Shown here piece after piece: positions 11,210 to 23,001 of a stretch of 64,000 nucleotides of DNA. Within the stretch, counting starts at the first letter, position 1. Each line of letters opens with the position of its first letter. A program made the translations under genes and the position numbers. The notes beneath the pieces are model-generated. The model ran no database searches. It had not been told where the DNA came from and saw only the letters and a list, made by a program, of their open reading frames with translations. This DNA is from Medicago truncatula (lineage: Eukaryota; Streptophyta; Magnoliopsida; Fabales; Fabaceae). Location: the NCBI RefSeq assembly GCF_003473485.1, contig NC_053047.1, positions 27,390,972 to 27,454,971 of the forward strand. The letters are read 5' to 3'.

Positions 11210-13292
11210 TGTAACACCCTAAACCCTTAAAGTGATAAATTACTGAAATAATACAAATCAAACAAAGAATTTAGATGCTACTTCTTCTATAAGTCAAAAC
11301 ATACATAAATAATTTTTCTCAAACATCGCAGCGGAATATAATATCATAATATCTCATCAACAGATAAATAAAAATCTCCAAGTAGCTATGCCACATAATC
11401 ATAATACATCTACAGAATAAATCTGAAACCTCAACATATTGAGTGATAAAATATCATAGAATATAAAAAACTACATACATATATCTACTTCATGACATTC
11501 ACCATATTAAACATCCAACCAACATTGATTCATTCTTATTCTATATCATATCATCTTAAGCATGTAGTCAATTGCAAGTTATCCGGTTTTGAAATCACAT
11601 TTTAACAAAGTTTGTCTATTTTAACCACTTTCTACATTTTCTAAGTAATTTTACAAAACAAGGTAAACATGAGCAAACACCTCAACAAGGCATGTGTACT
11701 ACTCACATAAGATTACAATAGCATATGCATATACGCGTCATAGGCCAATTCCGATTAATTTCATAATTGCACTAAGTTCGCCTCACCTTATCATTTTTCA
11801 AAAGAATTTCATTTTAAAAGCAAAATCAAGTTAAAGCTCATGTAAACCATCCAAAACCATTTCATAAATCATAGTTACAGTAAACAACCCTAACACTACC
11901 ATTTTCTCTTAAGAAAAACAAGTTTCGGAAAATTATGCGTTCTTTAACATTTTTTTAAAATGTTTGATTTGATTCACAAATACCAAGTTCAATCTAAATA
12001 AGTTGATGTTTTCAAAGGTTTAGAAAGCATAACAACAGTTAAATACACATCAAAAGAATCATTTTGGACAGTCAGGATTAACCCCGAAACACCTGGAACA
12101 CCCAAAACATGGGGTTGTGCACTGTGCAACTCGCCCATCAAGCTACACCAGAACATAATCCCTATTCTTGGATTTTCCCTCTCGAGAACCCATCACTTTT
12201 CATCCCAATATCCCGTTTTGATTTCCTTTGACCCAAATTCGTCCCCAAACTTGTTTATTAGTTAATATACATCAAAAGATAATAAAAAAACAACAAACAT
12301 GGAATCATAACATCAATTCTCATCAAAATCATCATTATGTTCATTTTTCACCAAAGCCTACATTTTTTCATTTTTCATTCAAACTTCACAAACAATCACA
12401 CTAATTCAAAACCAATCAACATACAAACATGTGTAAACATCTATGAAGTGAATTTAAACATATTTTAACAATAATCACTTATCAATTCATAATTTAGACT
12501 CAAATAAGCTAAAATCATCAAAACAACTTATCAGCAACAACAACTATGAATTTTATGCACATAACATAACAAATTCATGAAGTTTAACATACTCATAATT
12601 GCACATGAATTAAGAACACACAATTCATCATCAAAAATCACAAAATTCACAATTAACACAAAAATTAAAGCACTTAAACCTACAATTGAAAATAAAAGAT
12701 TATAGCTTCATTGATGAAAGGAATCTATCTCCCTTACCTCTAACTTTAAGGATCCTAGTTATGGCCTCAATTTAGCTCCTAGCTCTTCAAACCCCAAACT
12801 CTCTCTCTAGCTTCCTCTTCTTTTCTCTTGATCCACTTTTTCTCTTTACCTCTTATGTTTTTTGTGAAATGAAATAATGAAAGGTTTAACCTAATTTTTC
12901 ATAAGAGTTATGTTTCTATATCACCTTCTAATTGGGCTAGGTTTCAGATTGTCATAATGGGCTCAACATCTTTACCAACTAATTTTCAAAAGTTACTACT
13001 CACTTAAACCGTCAAAATACCGAATAATTATCATCTCTAAATAATTACTCCAACTCACTAGTAACTTAGTAAAAATAACTATTCTCACCAAAAATACCCT
13101 TCTTAATAAAAATGACTAATTTTTCTTTACTCGTCAAATGACAAAAATAACCCTTAGTCTAAAAATGACCAAAATACAAAATTCTAAGCCAAAATCAACT
13201 AATCCCAAATAAAATACACATAGAGATAATTAATCACAAATAAACACATAATAAATAATTGAACTAATTCTAGCGAAAAACAGGTTGTTACA
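11210..13292 (-). mobile_element. Solo LTR (TGTAACA family), inverted copy
   Basis: On the + strand it begins TGTAACACCCTAAACCC and ends AACAGGTTGTTACA. Flanks are AATTA (11205-11209) and CATTA (13293-13297), one mismatch. It is the reverse complement of the surrounding LTR at 6453-14367, with an internal shortening. At 2,083 bp it resembles in length the solo LTRs at 28475 and 44974. A GCAGCGGAA word about 120 bp inside is shared with 28475-30664. Confidence 0.75.
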
Positions 13293-14723
13293 CATTATAT
13301 GAATTTGGTGATTTAGGTGATCGGTGAATAATGTGACTTGTGTAAAGATGTGCACATGATGATGTTTGTTGTCTTTTGTGATTGCTTGTACGATTGGTGA
13401 TTTTATTTGATGGTAGTTATTTTGGTGATAGTAATTAAGTATGAATCATATGTGTTTGATTTGGTGCCTTCTTTGCTGATGACAATTTCCTTGGTTTGAA
13501 AATGATGAATTGTATTTTTGAGTTGATTAGGCAAGAGCTTATATGATCCATATGATTGATATGAATTAGATGAATTGTATACTTTAGAGAAAGTATGTGC
13601 TTTATGTAAAACGATTAAATTTGCATGTATTCTTATACTTCCTAAATGATAAATTTGATGTAGTTTAATGATTAAGCTAAATATGAAATGAAGTGAGAAA
13701 TTCTTATATTGATTGATGTTATTTAGGTGACAAGTTTTGATGATGATTTGGTTAAAGAATGAATATGTTGATATGCTATGAAAGAAGTATGATAACATGA
13801 TTGATATTGAGTTGAAGATAATATTCATGTGGAGTTAGTATTCTAGGAATGTAGAGTATGTATATGTGCTATGCATGGAATCCTTTAAGGTTTGTAGTTG
13901 ATTATATTTTAAATGATTGAATGTTATCTAACCCCTAGTGGTCATTTGGTTGACCGCCTACCTTATCCATATGAATTGGTAGACGGCATGCATGATTAGT
14001 TGCTTTGTTGTGAGTCTGCTTGAGGCTAGCTTTGAAGCTATCTCGTCTTTTTCTTTTGGAGTCTTAGTGTGTCGGGCTCTGATTAGGATGTATGTCTGTC
14101 GTTATTTATGTTTTATGTCTTTATGAGATTAATCACTCAGTATGATGAGATTGAGGATTTATTTTAGTGATGTATTATGAGATATGTGTCATGGCTACCT
14201 TGGAGAATTCTTATTATCTGTTGATGAGATGTTATGATATAAATCCACTGCAATGTTTTGAAAAATTAATTATGCATGTTTGGACTTATAGAAGAAGTAA
14301 CATCTAAATTCTTATATGATTTGTATTATTTACGTGATTTCTCGTTTTAAGAGTTTAGGGTGTTACAAGGCCCAACATGTGCCTTGTTTGGGTGTAGGTT
14401 TAGTAAACCTAAAAGTTACTACTATCTTACTAGTAATAATAACATAAACATGTATACTAGTTAAAATAAATTGGGACCTAAAGAAATAGCTTTGCTGGCC
14501 TAATAATTGAGACAACCCTGATCCAAATAACAAGCAAATCTGGTTCATCGATCTTCTTTTAGTGATTTTTGATAAGAGGCTTTAAGAGTTCAATTATTTT
14601 TCAAGTATCAAAATATTTATTTCTATAGACTACGTATAAGTGTGTAACCCTTCTTTGAGAAACAATTTTCTAAATTCCTATTTGGTCTTTATCATGAATT
14701 TCACAATAATTATATTTTTTTTG

Positions 14724-15106
14724 GCTTAAATATGTCTTTCGTCCATGCAAATATAGGTCATTTGAATTTTCGTCCCTGAAGTTACTAATCCTTCCAATCT
14801 ATCCCTGCAAATATTAATCATTTGACTTTTGATCCTAATTAGGTTTTTTTGCTGAAGTGGGCTGTCATTAGCGACGTGGTGCCCATGTGGCAAGTGATGA
14901 TTGGGCGAGGTGGTTTGCTTAAATAGGTCTTTCATCCCTGCAAATATAGGTCATTTGAATTTTCGTCCCTGAAGTTACTAATCAGATGTAATTAGGACCA
15001 AAAGTCAAATGATTAATATTTGCAGGGGCAGATTGGAAGGATTAGTAACTTCAGGGATGAAAATTCAAATGGCCTATATTTGTAGGGACGAAAGACATAT
15101 TTAAGC
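14724..15106. mobile_element. Hairpin MITE (ends GCTTAAATATGTC...)
   Basis: GCTTAAATATGTCTTTCGTCC at the left is mirrored by GGACGAAAGACATATTTAAGC at the right, and the inner sequence also pairs (TCATTTGAATTTTCGTCC and so on). A second copy of the left arm begins near 14916, so the left arm is duplicated. Open frames on either strand come from the fold, not from a gene. Confidence 0.8.
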
Positions 15107-15286
15107 TTCTTTTTTTAAGTTCTTTGTAAGAAGGCAAGTTATGAGTATTATATATATACATCTTCATGGTCACAGTGGCGTACCATGAGACAAAAGTTAG
15201 GAATTTCTGGCCCCGAAAAAAAGGGGAACTTCTATGATACATCTCATAAATTGGGGTATACCGATACTCTTTCTTTATAAATTGAT

Positions 15287-15595
15287 GGCTTAATTGCATT
15301 TTTGGACCCCTTCCAAAAGTTGCGGTTATGGACCCCTAACTAATTTAAATACAAAACAGCTCCTTATGTTTTGATTCTTTGGCAGTTTTGGACCTCCAGT
15401 CCATTGTTGACTCGGTCAACGCTGACGTGGCACCCTAAGTGAGGTGCCACGTGTCAATAATTATTATTATTTTTGCCTTGGGGGTCCAAAACTGCCAAAG
15501 AATCAAAACATAGGGGACTGTTTTGTATTTAAATTAGTTAGGGGTCCATAACCGCAACTTTTGGAAAGATAGGGGTCCAAAAGTGCAATTAAGCC
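15287..15595. mobile_element. Mutator-like MITE with 9-bp target duplication
   Basis: Long inverted ends (GGCTTAATTGCATTTTTGG and CCAAAAGTGCAATTAAGCC) are flanked on both sides by the exact 9-mer TAAATTGAT (15278-15286 and 15596-15604). A 9-bp duplication is the mark of Mutator-like transposition. No coding sequence. Confidence 0.9.
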
Positions 15596-15702
15596 TAAAT
15601 TGATAAATTAACAATTAAGAAGTAAAGAGCTATTTGTCAATGTTTATGTTTTAGAAAACATAATTTCATAAGAAAAAACATAATTTCATTGTTTATAAGA
15701 AG

Positions 15703-15975
15703 AGCAATGCTATATATCAAGAAAGATTTTATCAAGAAAATTTTAAGAATGACATGGCAGAATAATCACCCTTAGATTTTATCAAGAAATAGTTCTGAAA
15801 TTAATGTTAACCAATAAAATCTCAGCCTGGCCAGAAATCATGGGGTGATGGGTGTTATGTATTTTCTTTTTTTTATGAAAGATTAATAAATGAGACTGAA
15901 ATCTAAAGGTAATTATTGTGCCATATCATTCTTGAATCTTTCTTATAAAATCATTTTTGATATCTAGCATTTTCC
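15703..15975. mobile_element. MITE with ~58-bp inverted ends
   Basis: The left end (AGCAATGCTATATATCAAG, through AAGAATGACATGGCA) is mirrored on the right (TGCCATATCATTCTTGAA, through TGATATCTAGCATTTT). It lies about 300 bp upstream of the CBF gene 1 promoter boxes. Confidence 0.8.
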
Positions 15976-16260
15976 TTATAAGAATCATATTAAATTTTAA
16001 CATTTTGTCATAAAAAATAATCAATATTTTTCGTTATGAGTAATAAAAATTCAATAAAATTAAATTTTATTTCGTCGACGCTTTTGGTAAATAAAATTTA
16101 ATTTTTATAATTGTTAATGACGGAAAAAAATCTTTTTCTTCAAAAAAATAAAAATTCATTTAATTATTAATTTAATGATTTAGCGTACTGTTACACTCAA
16201 ATATCTGGATGTACCATAGAATTTACCATAAAATAGTAGTATATTCCTTTGAATCCTTTA
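15976..16260. other. Upstream flank of CBF gene 1
   Basis: AT-rich, without recognisable features before the shared CBF promoter blocks start. Confidence 0.5.
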
Positions 16261-16688
16261 ACAACATACATTATTTGATGTAGTATAGATATTTTCATAA
16301 CATGCCTCAAGAAAAAAAGATATTTTTATAACATGCCTTCAAGAAAATAGATATTTTGATGGCATGAAATCGTAATTTTTATACACACTTACACTTCTTC
16401 AAAATAATTCATCATTACTAATGACCAATCGCAAAGTCTGCAATAACTATAGCCAACCACCTGGCTTCTTACACAGTTACAATTCTAAAATATCCAAATC
16501 ACTCAAACAAAACAAACACATGCTCACACTCTGCCTGTTACCTTAATTTTTTGTTCAATTGAAACCAATCATGCTGCCCTCTATATATAACACCTTACTC
16601 TTCACTCTCTTAAAACTTAACACCAACTCTATCTTGAGCACCCTCCTTCCATCTCAAAACCTCTTTCATATTTCTCCAATACATACAT
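16261..16688 (+). promoter_or_regulatory. CBF gene 1 promoter and leader
   Basis: Three copies of AGATATTTT (16287-16295, 16318-16326, 16349-16357) sit in a ~31-bp tandem repeat that includes ATAACATGCCT. Next come a CCAATC box (about 16423), the CACCTGGCTTCTTACAC block shared with gene 2 and the orphan promoter, and a TATA box TATATATAA (16582-16590) about 100 bp before the ATG. The GAGCCAAGTGTTCCTC-type block and the CTTTCTCTTTC tract present in the other five promoters are missing here. Confidence 0.8.
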
Positions 16689-17285
16689 ATGTATACAAGT
16701 AACAACGGGGAGGGGCGGTTAGCGGCGAGTTGCCCAAAAAAACCAGCAGGGAGGAAGAAGTTTAAGGAGACTCGCCACCCGGTGTATAGAGGTGTGAGGA
16801 AGAGGAACTTAGATAAATGGGTGTGTGAAATGAGGGAACCAAATAAGAAGACTAGGATTTGGCTAGGGACTTTTGCAACAGCCGAGATGGCTGCCCGTGC
16901 ACACGACGTTGCAGCAATTGCATTGAGGGGCCGCTACGCCTGTCTCAACTTTGCAGACTCGGCGTGGAAGCTTCCTATTCCTGCCTCCGCTGAAGCAAAA
17001 GACATTCAAAGGGCAGCTGGAGAAGCCGCTGAGGCTTTCAGACCAGACAAGACTTTAATGACTACTGGCATTGACACGGTTGTGGCTGTTGTCGTTGCGG
17101 TGGAAGAAGAGGAAGAAGTGTTGAATATGTTTTGTGTGGAAGTCGAAAAAGAAGAGGAAGTGTTGAATATGCAAGAGTTGTGGAAAAATATGGCACTAAT
17201 GTCCCCTACACATAGTTTTGAGCATGAGTATGAAGATTTTGATGTACAATTTCAAGATGAAGAGGTATCGCTATGGAACTTCTGA
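16689..17285 (+). CDS. CBF/DREB1: CBF/DREB1 transcription factor, gene 1
   Basis: 198 aa, intronless, a nuclear activator expected to bind the CRT/DRE element (core CCGAC) of cold-responsive genes. The CBF signature [16 protein letters not shown] is at 16-31, the AP2 domain at about 32-89 (YRGV at 33, WVCEMREP at 44-51 with the DREB-type Val45 and Glu50, AARAHDVAA in the helix), and the second signature is DSAWK at 90-94 where most relatives have DSxWR. The acidic C-terminal half ends in LWNF (family usually LWSY). The start is supported by the ACATACATATG context identical in all six copies. Compared with gene 2 it lacks about ten residues of the acidic region. Family call is secure; which paralogue it is cannot be told from the sequence. 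Confidence 0.97.
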   Translation: MYTSNNGEGRLAASCPKKPAGRKKFKETRHPVYRGVRKRNLDKWVCEMREPNKKTRIWLGTFATAEMAARAHDVAAIALRGRYACLNFADSAWKLPIPASAEAKDIQRAAGEAAEAFRPDKTLMTTGIDTVVAVVVAVEEEEEVLNMFCVEVEKEEEVLNMQELWKNMALMSPTHSFEHEYEDFDVQFQDEEVSLWNF

Positions 17286-18192
17286 ACTTGAAGTGTTTGG
17301 TTTACTTTTTTTTGTTTGGATTGTAAAACGGAAAATGTCTGTACTACAATTTTTGTTAGTGGTATGGATTTTAGGTAGAGAAATGTTTTGTTGACACAGT
17401 TTAGGACACAAGTACCGTATGTTTATACGGATTGAGTTTTAAATTGTTTTTTCTCTATCATCAAATGTTTGTTCTCTCTTCGACACCGAAGTCCACACTC
17501 GATGATATTTGGTGTTGAGACGTGGTGTCAGAAATTGTGTTTAAATTACACAAATGCAATATATCTATATACTATAAGTTGGAATTTCAAAAGGATTTTT
17601 AATTTGTAGCTTATATGTGAATAGAATCACTAATCAGGCATAAAGTGCATCTTACTTCTTTTATTTATATATAAAAGAATAATAAAACTTTGGAATGTCA
17701 AAATATCTCTATGTATAAATATTAATATTGACCTTTGGTATTCAACAACAAAAATAGAAGGCATTTTCAACTGTTGGCATTTGGCTTAATTAGCTAATTG
17801 CAATATGTTGAGGGATATAATTAAAATCAGTGTCTCACATATATCTTATTCTTCTATTCTCTTTTGCAGGTATTAAAAAAAAATCAGTTACAATGACTTG
17901 GATTGTGACCGCAATTGTAGATATCTAGTTTTCTCAACTATTTCCCTATGTGTTTCATTTAGAATTAATATAGACAGCTTCTTTGGAACTGGACTCTAAC
18001 TTATTTTTGTTGACAAATTCATTTTCATATCTTGAATAATTGATGGAACCTTATCTTCATAAATTGCAGACATTAGTGTTCTCTATACTCTTTCTCTTTC
18101 AAGAGCACCATCATGTGTGAGATATTTAAAAGCCACTCTCCACTGAGGAAAATAAGTTGGCATGATTCACATTTCAGATTTCTTAATATTTA
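17286..18192 (+). other. CBF gene 1 3' UTR and downstream block
   Basis: Begins with a 3' UTR conserved in all copies (TTTGGATTGTA, then TACTACAA). A ~170-bp part (about 17395-17560, with ACCGTATGTTTATACGG) is shared with gene 2 only. Near 17850-17930 lies the pyrimidine-rich tract ending CTCTTTTGCAG followed by a TGACTTGGATTGTGACCGC segment, a block found after every CBF in this window. No separate gene is supported. Confidence 0.6.
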
Positions 18193-18372
18193 TGTGATAG
18201 AATATGAGAGAGAATATTCATCTTGCTTTCTGGTTGAATAATCATGTCTGTGTGTATAAGTCTGTCTTAACGGCCAAGCTTAAGCCTATCTTGACTACCA
18301 AGCTATTGCTCAATATAGAAGATATTTGCTAAATATAAAATATAATGTTATACTATAATTTATTCTAATACA
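18193..18372 (-). repeat. 3' LTR of truncated copia element
   Basis: 180-bp sequence from TGTGATAGAATATGAG to TTCTAATACA. It matches the LTRs at 24838 and 35604 and is followed by a pyrimidine tract (polypurine tract on the minus strand). Confidence 0.7.
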
Positions 18373-19345
18373 CCCTCGTAGTCAAAACTGAAGATTGCCG
18401 GATGTTCAGACTAATTCTAAAATCATCACAAAGGTGTTGCGGGAGGTACTTAGTAAAGATGTTAGCTATTTGATATCGTGAAGGGACATGTAACATATGA
18501 ACTTAGCCACGAGTAACTTTCTCACACATAAAGTGAATATCCATTTCAATGTGCTTGGTGTGTTGATGTTGAACGAGATTGCCAGAGAGATACACGATAA
18601 ACTAATATAGCTTTCGAAACAGGGCAATGTAGTTCCAACAGAAGATGACTCATACACTACAGTAGCGACTCTACGATATGTCACTTCAGCATTAGAACGA
18701 GATAATGTAGGTTGTATTTTGGCAGACCAGGAGATGAGGTTGTCCCCAAGATAAACACAATACCCATATGTTGACCTACTAATGTCTGGACATCCACCTC
18801 AGTCTGCTTCAGTTTAGGTGATGAGCTTATTAATGGAGGAAGGATAAAGATGTTGTGTTTTTGGACATATGTTGTGTTTTTGGATCATGCATAAACAAGC
18901 ACACTTGTTGCACAAACTAAGTAATATCAGGTCTTGTAAAATTCAAGTACTGCAGTGCTTCAATAAGATATGAATTTCCATAAGAGCCACATAGTTTTGC
19001 TTGTGTGTCCACCAATGTAGCATAAGGTTTGCAAGACGACAAGCCTGCGCACTTAAAAATTTCCTAGGCATATTTTTTTTGTGATAGAAAATACCTCTTG
19101 TGTCTCTAGTAACAGAAATACTAAGAAAATAAGTAAGAGGACCTAAATCCTTCATAACAAAATTGGAGCTGAGTTTAGTCATGATGGATTGTCGAAGAGA
19201 ATCGGAGGAGGTAGCCAGAATAATGTCATCCACATATAAAAAGTTATAAGTTATACCACGACAGTAGATGAATAAGGAACGATCAAAGATCCTATGACAG
19301 AAAACTAAGGCAGAAATATAATCAGGATGTTGAGGATTGCACAAA
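18373..19345 (-). pseudogene. Ty1/copia reverse transcriptase remnant
   Basis: Reads right to left. The frame at 18943-19344 holds the YVDD catalytic motif of reverse transcriptase (FLYVDDIIL), then LGPLTYFL, the usual order in copia. Before it, PQHPDYI runs straight into the FCHRIFDRSLF segment; the roughly 25 residues normally between these (ending in a second DYV) are missing. The same deletion is present in the copy at about 26.0 kb. The 5' part of the element is cut off at about 19345 by LINE sequence. Lies 1 kb downstream of CBF gene 1, in the position of the longer copy behind gene 2. Confidence 0.85.
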
Positions 19346-20480
19346 GAGGGATTGTGGTACCAAGTGTTAAAAGCTTTGTTATGGTGAGGAGGGGGATCGG
19401 TTGAAAGAGGGAGATAATCATAGTTCGGCTTGGTGGCGGTCTTTGTGTAGGATCTGTGAAGGGGTTGGTGAGGGAGTTGGTAGGTGGTTTGATAGTAATA
19501 TACGGAGGGTAGTTGGAGATGGGAGGAGTACTTACTTCTGGCATGACATTTGGGTTGGGGAAATTCCTTTGAAAATTAAATTTCCCCTCCTTTTTGACTT
19601 GTCTATAGACAAGGAGTATTCGGTGGAGAAGATGTGGAGGATTTTAGGGCGGCAGAAGGGAGGGAGAGATTGTGGCGTCGACGTTTGTTTGCTTGGGAGG
19701 AGGAGAGCGTGAGCGAGTGTTCTGTGTTACTTCATAACTTTGTTTCAGGAAACTGTAGAGGACACTTGGACGTGGCTGTTAGATCCTATGCATGGATATT
19801 CGGTTCGGTGGGCTTACCGCTTCCTTACTACCACGGCTGATTTGGGGGATAGGCACCAGGCTATCGACATTTGGCATCAGGAGATTCCTTCTAAGGTGTC
19901 GGTGTTTGTGTGGCGCCTTCTTCGCAATAGACTTCCAACTAAGGATAATTTGGTTCAGCGGAGGGTCATTTCTCACGAAGATGCGGTTTGTGTATCTGGT
20001 TGCGGGAGTCAAGCGACAGCAAATCATTTATTTTTAGGATGTGACATCTTCGGTTCACTTTGGTCTCAGGTTTGGCTTTGGCTGGGTATCTCTTCAGTTT
20101 TACATGGTGATATTTTTCAACATTTCACAATTTATTTACATGCCTGGGTTCTTCAAAATTATTTGGTTTACCACAGTTTGGATTCTTTGGAAAGAGAGGA
20201 ATGACCGTGTGTTCAATAACACGACCTCGACACCTTTTTTACTTATCGAAAAAGTTAAGCTGACATCTTTTTTTGGTTAAAGTCAAAACAGACAACTTTT
20301 ATGTATAGCTACCATGACTGGTGGATGAAACCGCTCCATTGTATGGGCGTCCACTCATAATTTTGTCTGTTTGTGTTTTTTCCATTGGTGCTTTGCTATG
20401 GCTAGCATCGTTTCTTTGTAAATACTCTTGAGTGGTTATTCTCTTTTGAACGCTTTATGCTGGGATAACTGCAGCACTTT
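19346..20480 (+). pseudogene. LINE reverse-transcriptase C-terminal fragment
   Basis: Frames at 19401-19712 and 19740-20204, joined by frameshifts, match the end of plant LINE ORF2. The first has DGRSTYFWHDIWVGEIPL, the second has IPSKVSVFVWRLLRNRLPT and then a Cys/His cluster (VSGCGSQATANHLFLGC) typical of the zinc-binding domain that follows the reverse transcriptase (zf-RVT). A tail is readable to about 20250 with WILWKERNDRVFNN. The endonuclease and main RT core are missing and no poly(A) tail is obvious. It abuts the copia remnant, so its arrival or a later rearrangement cut off that element. Confidence 0.85.
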
Positions 20481-21788
20481 TATATACATCATTTTTGTTT
20501 GTTCAAAACAAATTGTCTATTGAGAAACTAACCAATTATTCACAAGAAAATAAAGAGCAAAAATAAAATCTGTTGAAAAAAAATCTAGATTGAAAGTGTG
20601 AAATATTATTATTAATAAAAACCAGCATGGGTTTCGGCTGTTGTGACATCTTGGTTAGCTACTGGTGCTGATTTTTTTGGTATCAGAGCTGATTTTCTGT
20701 TTTTCTTACTGGTGTGTCTTGTCAGAAAGATAATTGTGAGTTGTTGTGTATTGTCATTAAGAAAAACATTATACCGACATCAATAAAGAGAAACAAACGA
20801 GCGATTGATTTCTAAACATGTGGAATGCAATTGTCCATACGCATACATAAATCCAAACAAACATAGTGTACGAAAATTCAAGATTAAGAAATATTATGGA
20901 AATGAAATGAAAACAAAACTATGGACCCATATCAACTGTTTACAATAATAATTGGAATGAGTTGGTAACTCCTCGTACCTACACAATTCCATAACTTACG
21001 CCATACTAACTATATCTCCCAAAGTTTTTTGCCTTTATTTAAAAAAAATAAAAAAACTTTGTCTAGCAAACAAAGTAATTATAGGTGGGAATAAGCCTCA
21101 ATATATGCTTTCTCTAATGTGAACACGGAATTAAGTCTTGCACTAGCACAAATTTGTCCTTCACAATTAGATTAATAAGTCACATTTAATCTAACAATAA
21201 GACATATTGATCAATTTGCTCAAAAAAAAAGACATATTGATCAATAGTAGAAATAAGTTTTTGCATTATGCATGATTGTTTTTTATTTTAAAAAAATGTC
21301 TTTGTTTTTTTGAATATATTTTTATATAGATGTTTATAATTCTATAACAATCTCTTCTACAAATTTTTTTGAATATTTTAACAAAATATGAATTAAATAT
21401 GAATTTTTAAGCACTTGAAATTTAAAAAATTCATATTTAATTCATCACTTGTTAAAAAAAAAGAATTAGAGAAAAACCACTCAAAAAGGTCAATGCAGAA
21501 ACAACACACTACCTAGCTAGTTCCATTGCTCAAGAAAAATCTAAGAAGTTGGAAGCACAAGACGTGGCTAGGTTGTCAACCAATGCAGAAACAACACACT
21601 TACTAATATTGAAATCTAAAGAAGTGAGGAGTGAAAGATGGTGGTGAATGAGGAAAGTGGTCCAAAAGTATCTGACATTTTGGGAGATAACAAGTTGATA
21701 CACCAAGTAAGTAAATATAACTCTTTAATTGTACTAGCTGAGAAATATAAAAAGAAAGAAAGAAAGGTAACTATAATGCAGGGGCTCT
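20481..21788. other. Intergenic with an isolated primer-binding site
   Basis: No gene supported. TGGTATCAGAGC at 20678-20689 equals the tRNA-Met primer-binding site of many plant LTR retrotransposons, but no LTR was recognised beside it. A CAATGCAGAAACAACACAC word is repeated at about 21490 and 21580. Confidence 0.4.
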
Positions 21789-22480
21789 TGGAACAAAATG
21801 TGTTGAATATTACATTTTGAGAGTTTTGATGATAATTAGATATTAAAAATTGTCAATTGGATATGCTAATCTTTGTTCAAGTGTACAGGAGCATAACAAA
21901 GATTTGATATCTTTATTAGCTTCTGGAAGAACAAAAGAGAACTATGGAATCAACAAAAAGGAAGCTTGAAACATCTGAAGAGAAGTGCTCCTGAAGTCAA
22001 GTGCTTCTGAAGTGATGATGTCATCAGAAGCAAGTTCATTAGAAGCATCTCATCAGAAGCAGAAGATCGCTAGAAGCTGAAGTTCATCAGGAGATGCAAG
22101 ACTTAAAGCTTCAAATGTTGTTCAATGGATTTAATCTCGTCTAAGCATTGCAGAAGACCAGAAAAGTGAAGCAACGCCTATTTTGAAAGGATTTGAAGGC
22201 ATTGAATGCTTGTTCCTTGAAGAGCGTTGACAAAGTACAATTGTACGAAGTGTATAACCATTATCTCCACTACTCAGTTTGTGTCTCCGCTACAAGACAA
22301 GAATAACAGCTCTGCCTGCAACAATGTTCCTTCATACTTGGAATGGATTTGAAATTAATCCTTCATAGGACAATAAACATATCAGACAAAAGATCATTGG
22401 TGATTGATCAAAGCTTCAAACGACTCTATTTTGATGTGCTGGCAATTCACAACGTCTCTTTCACACTTATATATAAAGAA
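21789..22480 (+). mobile_element. SIRE/Maximus-like LTR fragment
   Basis: Same family as 8403-10860: GAGTTTTGATGATAA, CAATTGGATATGCTAATC, TCATCAGAAG words, then CTTGGAATGGATTTGAAAT and ATCATTGGTGATTGATCAA in the same order. It shows the uninterrupted sequence at the site that holds an insertion in the first copy. The right end is lost. Confidence 0.75.
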
Positions 22481-22560
22481 GTGAAGAGTTAGAGAATGGC
22501 AAGAAGTATACTACTATGAATTACTATGAATGCTTTAGTGACAATAATATCGTACCCGTA

Positions 22561-23001
22561 CCACAAAAGATATTTTTATAACATGCCTTAAAAAAAAAAA
22601 AAAAAAAGGGAATGATATTTTGATAGCATTGATTGCTTTGAGCCAAGTCTCTTTGATCGATGTCACCTGTACTTCACATAAGCACAATTTCTCTCTCTGT
22701 TTCTACTCAACTCTCGTTTCTCGTCAGTTTACCTTTCTCTTTCAAAATAATTCATTATAGCCAATGAGCAATCACAATAGCTATAACCAACCACCTGGCT
22801 TCTTAAACAGTTTACAATTCTAAAATATCCAACTCACACGAAACACACACACTTACACTCTTCAAATAAACCCAACCATGCTTCCGTATATATATATAAC
22901 AACATACTCTTCACTCTCGTAACACCAACTCCCCAACTCTCTATCTTCAGTTCACACTTTCTCTCTCAAAACCCTTTTCCTACTTTCTCTAACATATACA
23001 T
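22561..23001 (+). promoter_or_regulatory. CBF gene 2 promoter and leader
   Basis: One AGATATTTT (22568-22576), then ATAACATGCCTTAAA, a poly(A) run, TTTTGATAGCATT, the CTTTGAGCCAAGTCTC block (about 22637), GTTTACCTTTCTCTTTC, a CAATCAC box, the CACCTGGCTTCTTAAAC block, and a TATA box at 22887-22899, about 100 bp before the ATG. Unlike gene 1 it has the full set of blocks. Confidence 0.8.

Larger units (their letters stand above)
6453..14367 (+). mobile_element. Solo LTR (TGTAACA family), split by later insertions
   Basis: The left end is TGCAACAGCCCGTTTTTCGC and the right end is GGGTGTTACA, with TG and CA termini. The same family is present reverse-complemented at 11210-13292, which aligns to 6453-8120 and to the last 200 bp here. 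After removing the insertions at 8403-10860 and 11210-13292 the LTR is about 3.4 kb. Flanks AGATC and AGGCC agree at only three of five bases; the duplicate copy near 5460 has AGACC, which is closer. No gag or pol is seen, so this is a solo LTR. Frames inside (for example 13403-13828) look like no known protein. Confidence 0.7.

Noticed and set aside
13403-13828. 141-codon minus-strand frame
   Set aside because: Lies inside the tail of a solo LTR, low complexity (Ile, Ser, Asn), no recognisable family, no homologous frame kept in the inverted copy.
19779-20027. Antisense frame over the LINE fragment
   Set aside because: Shadow of the zf-RVT coding strand.
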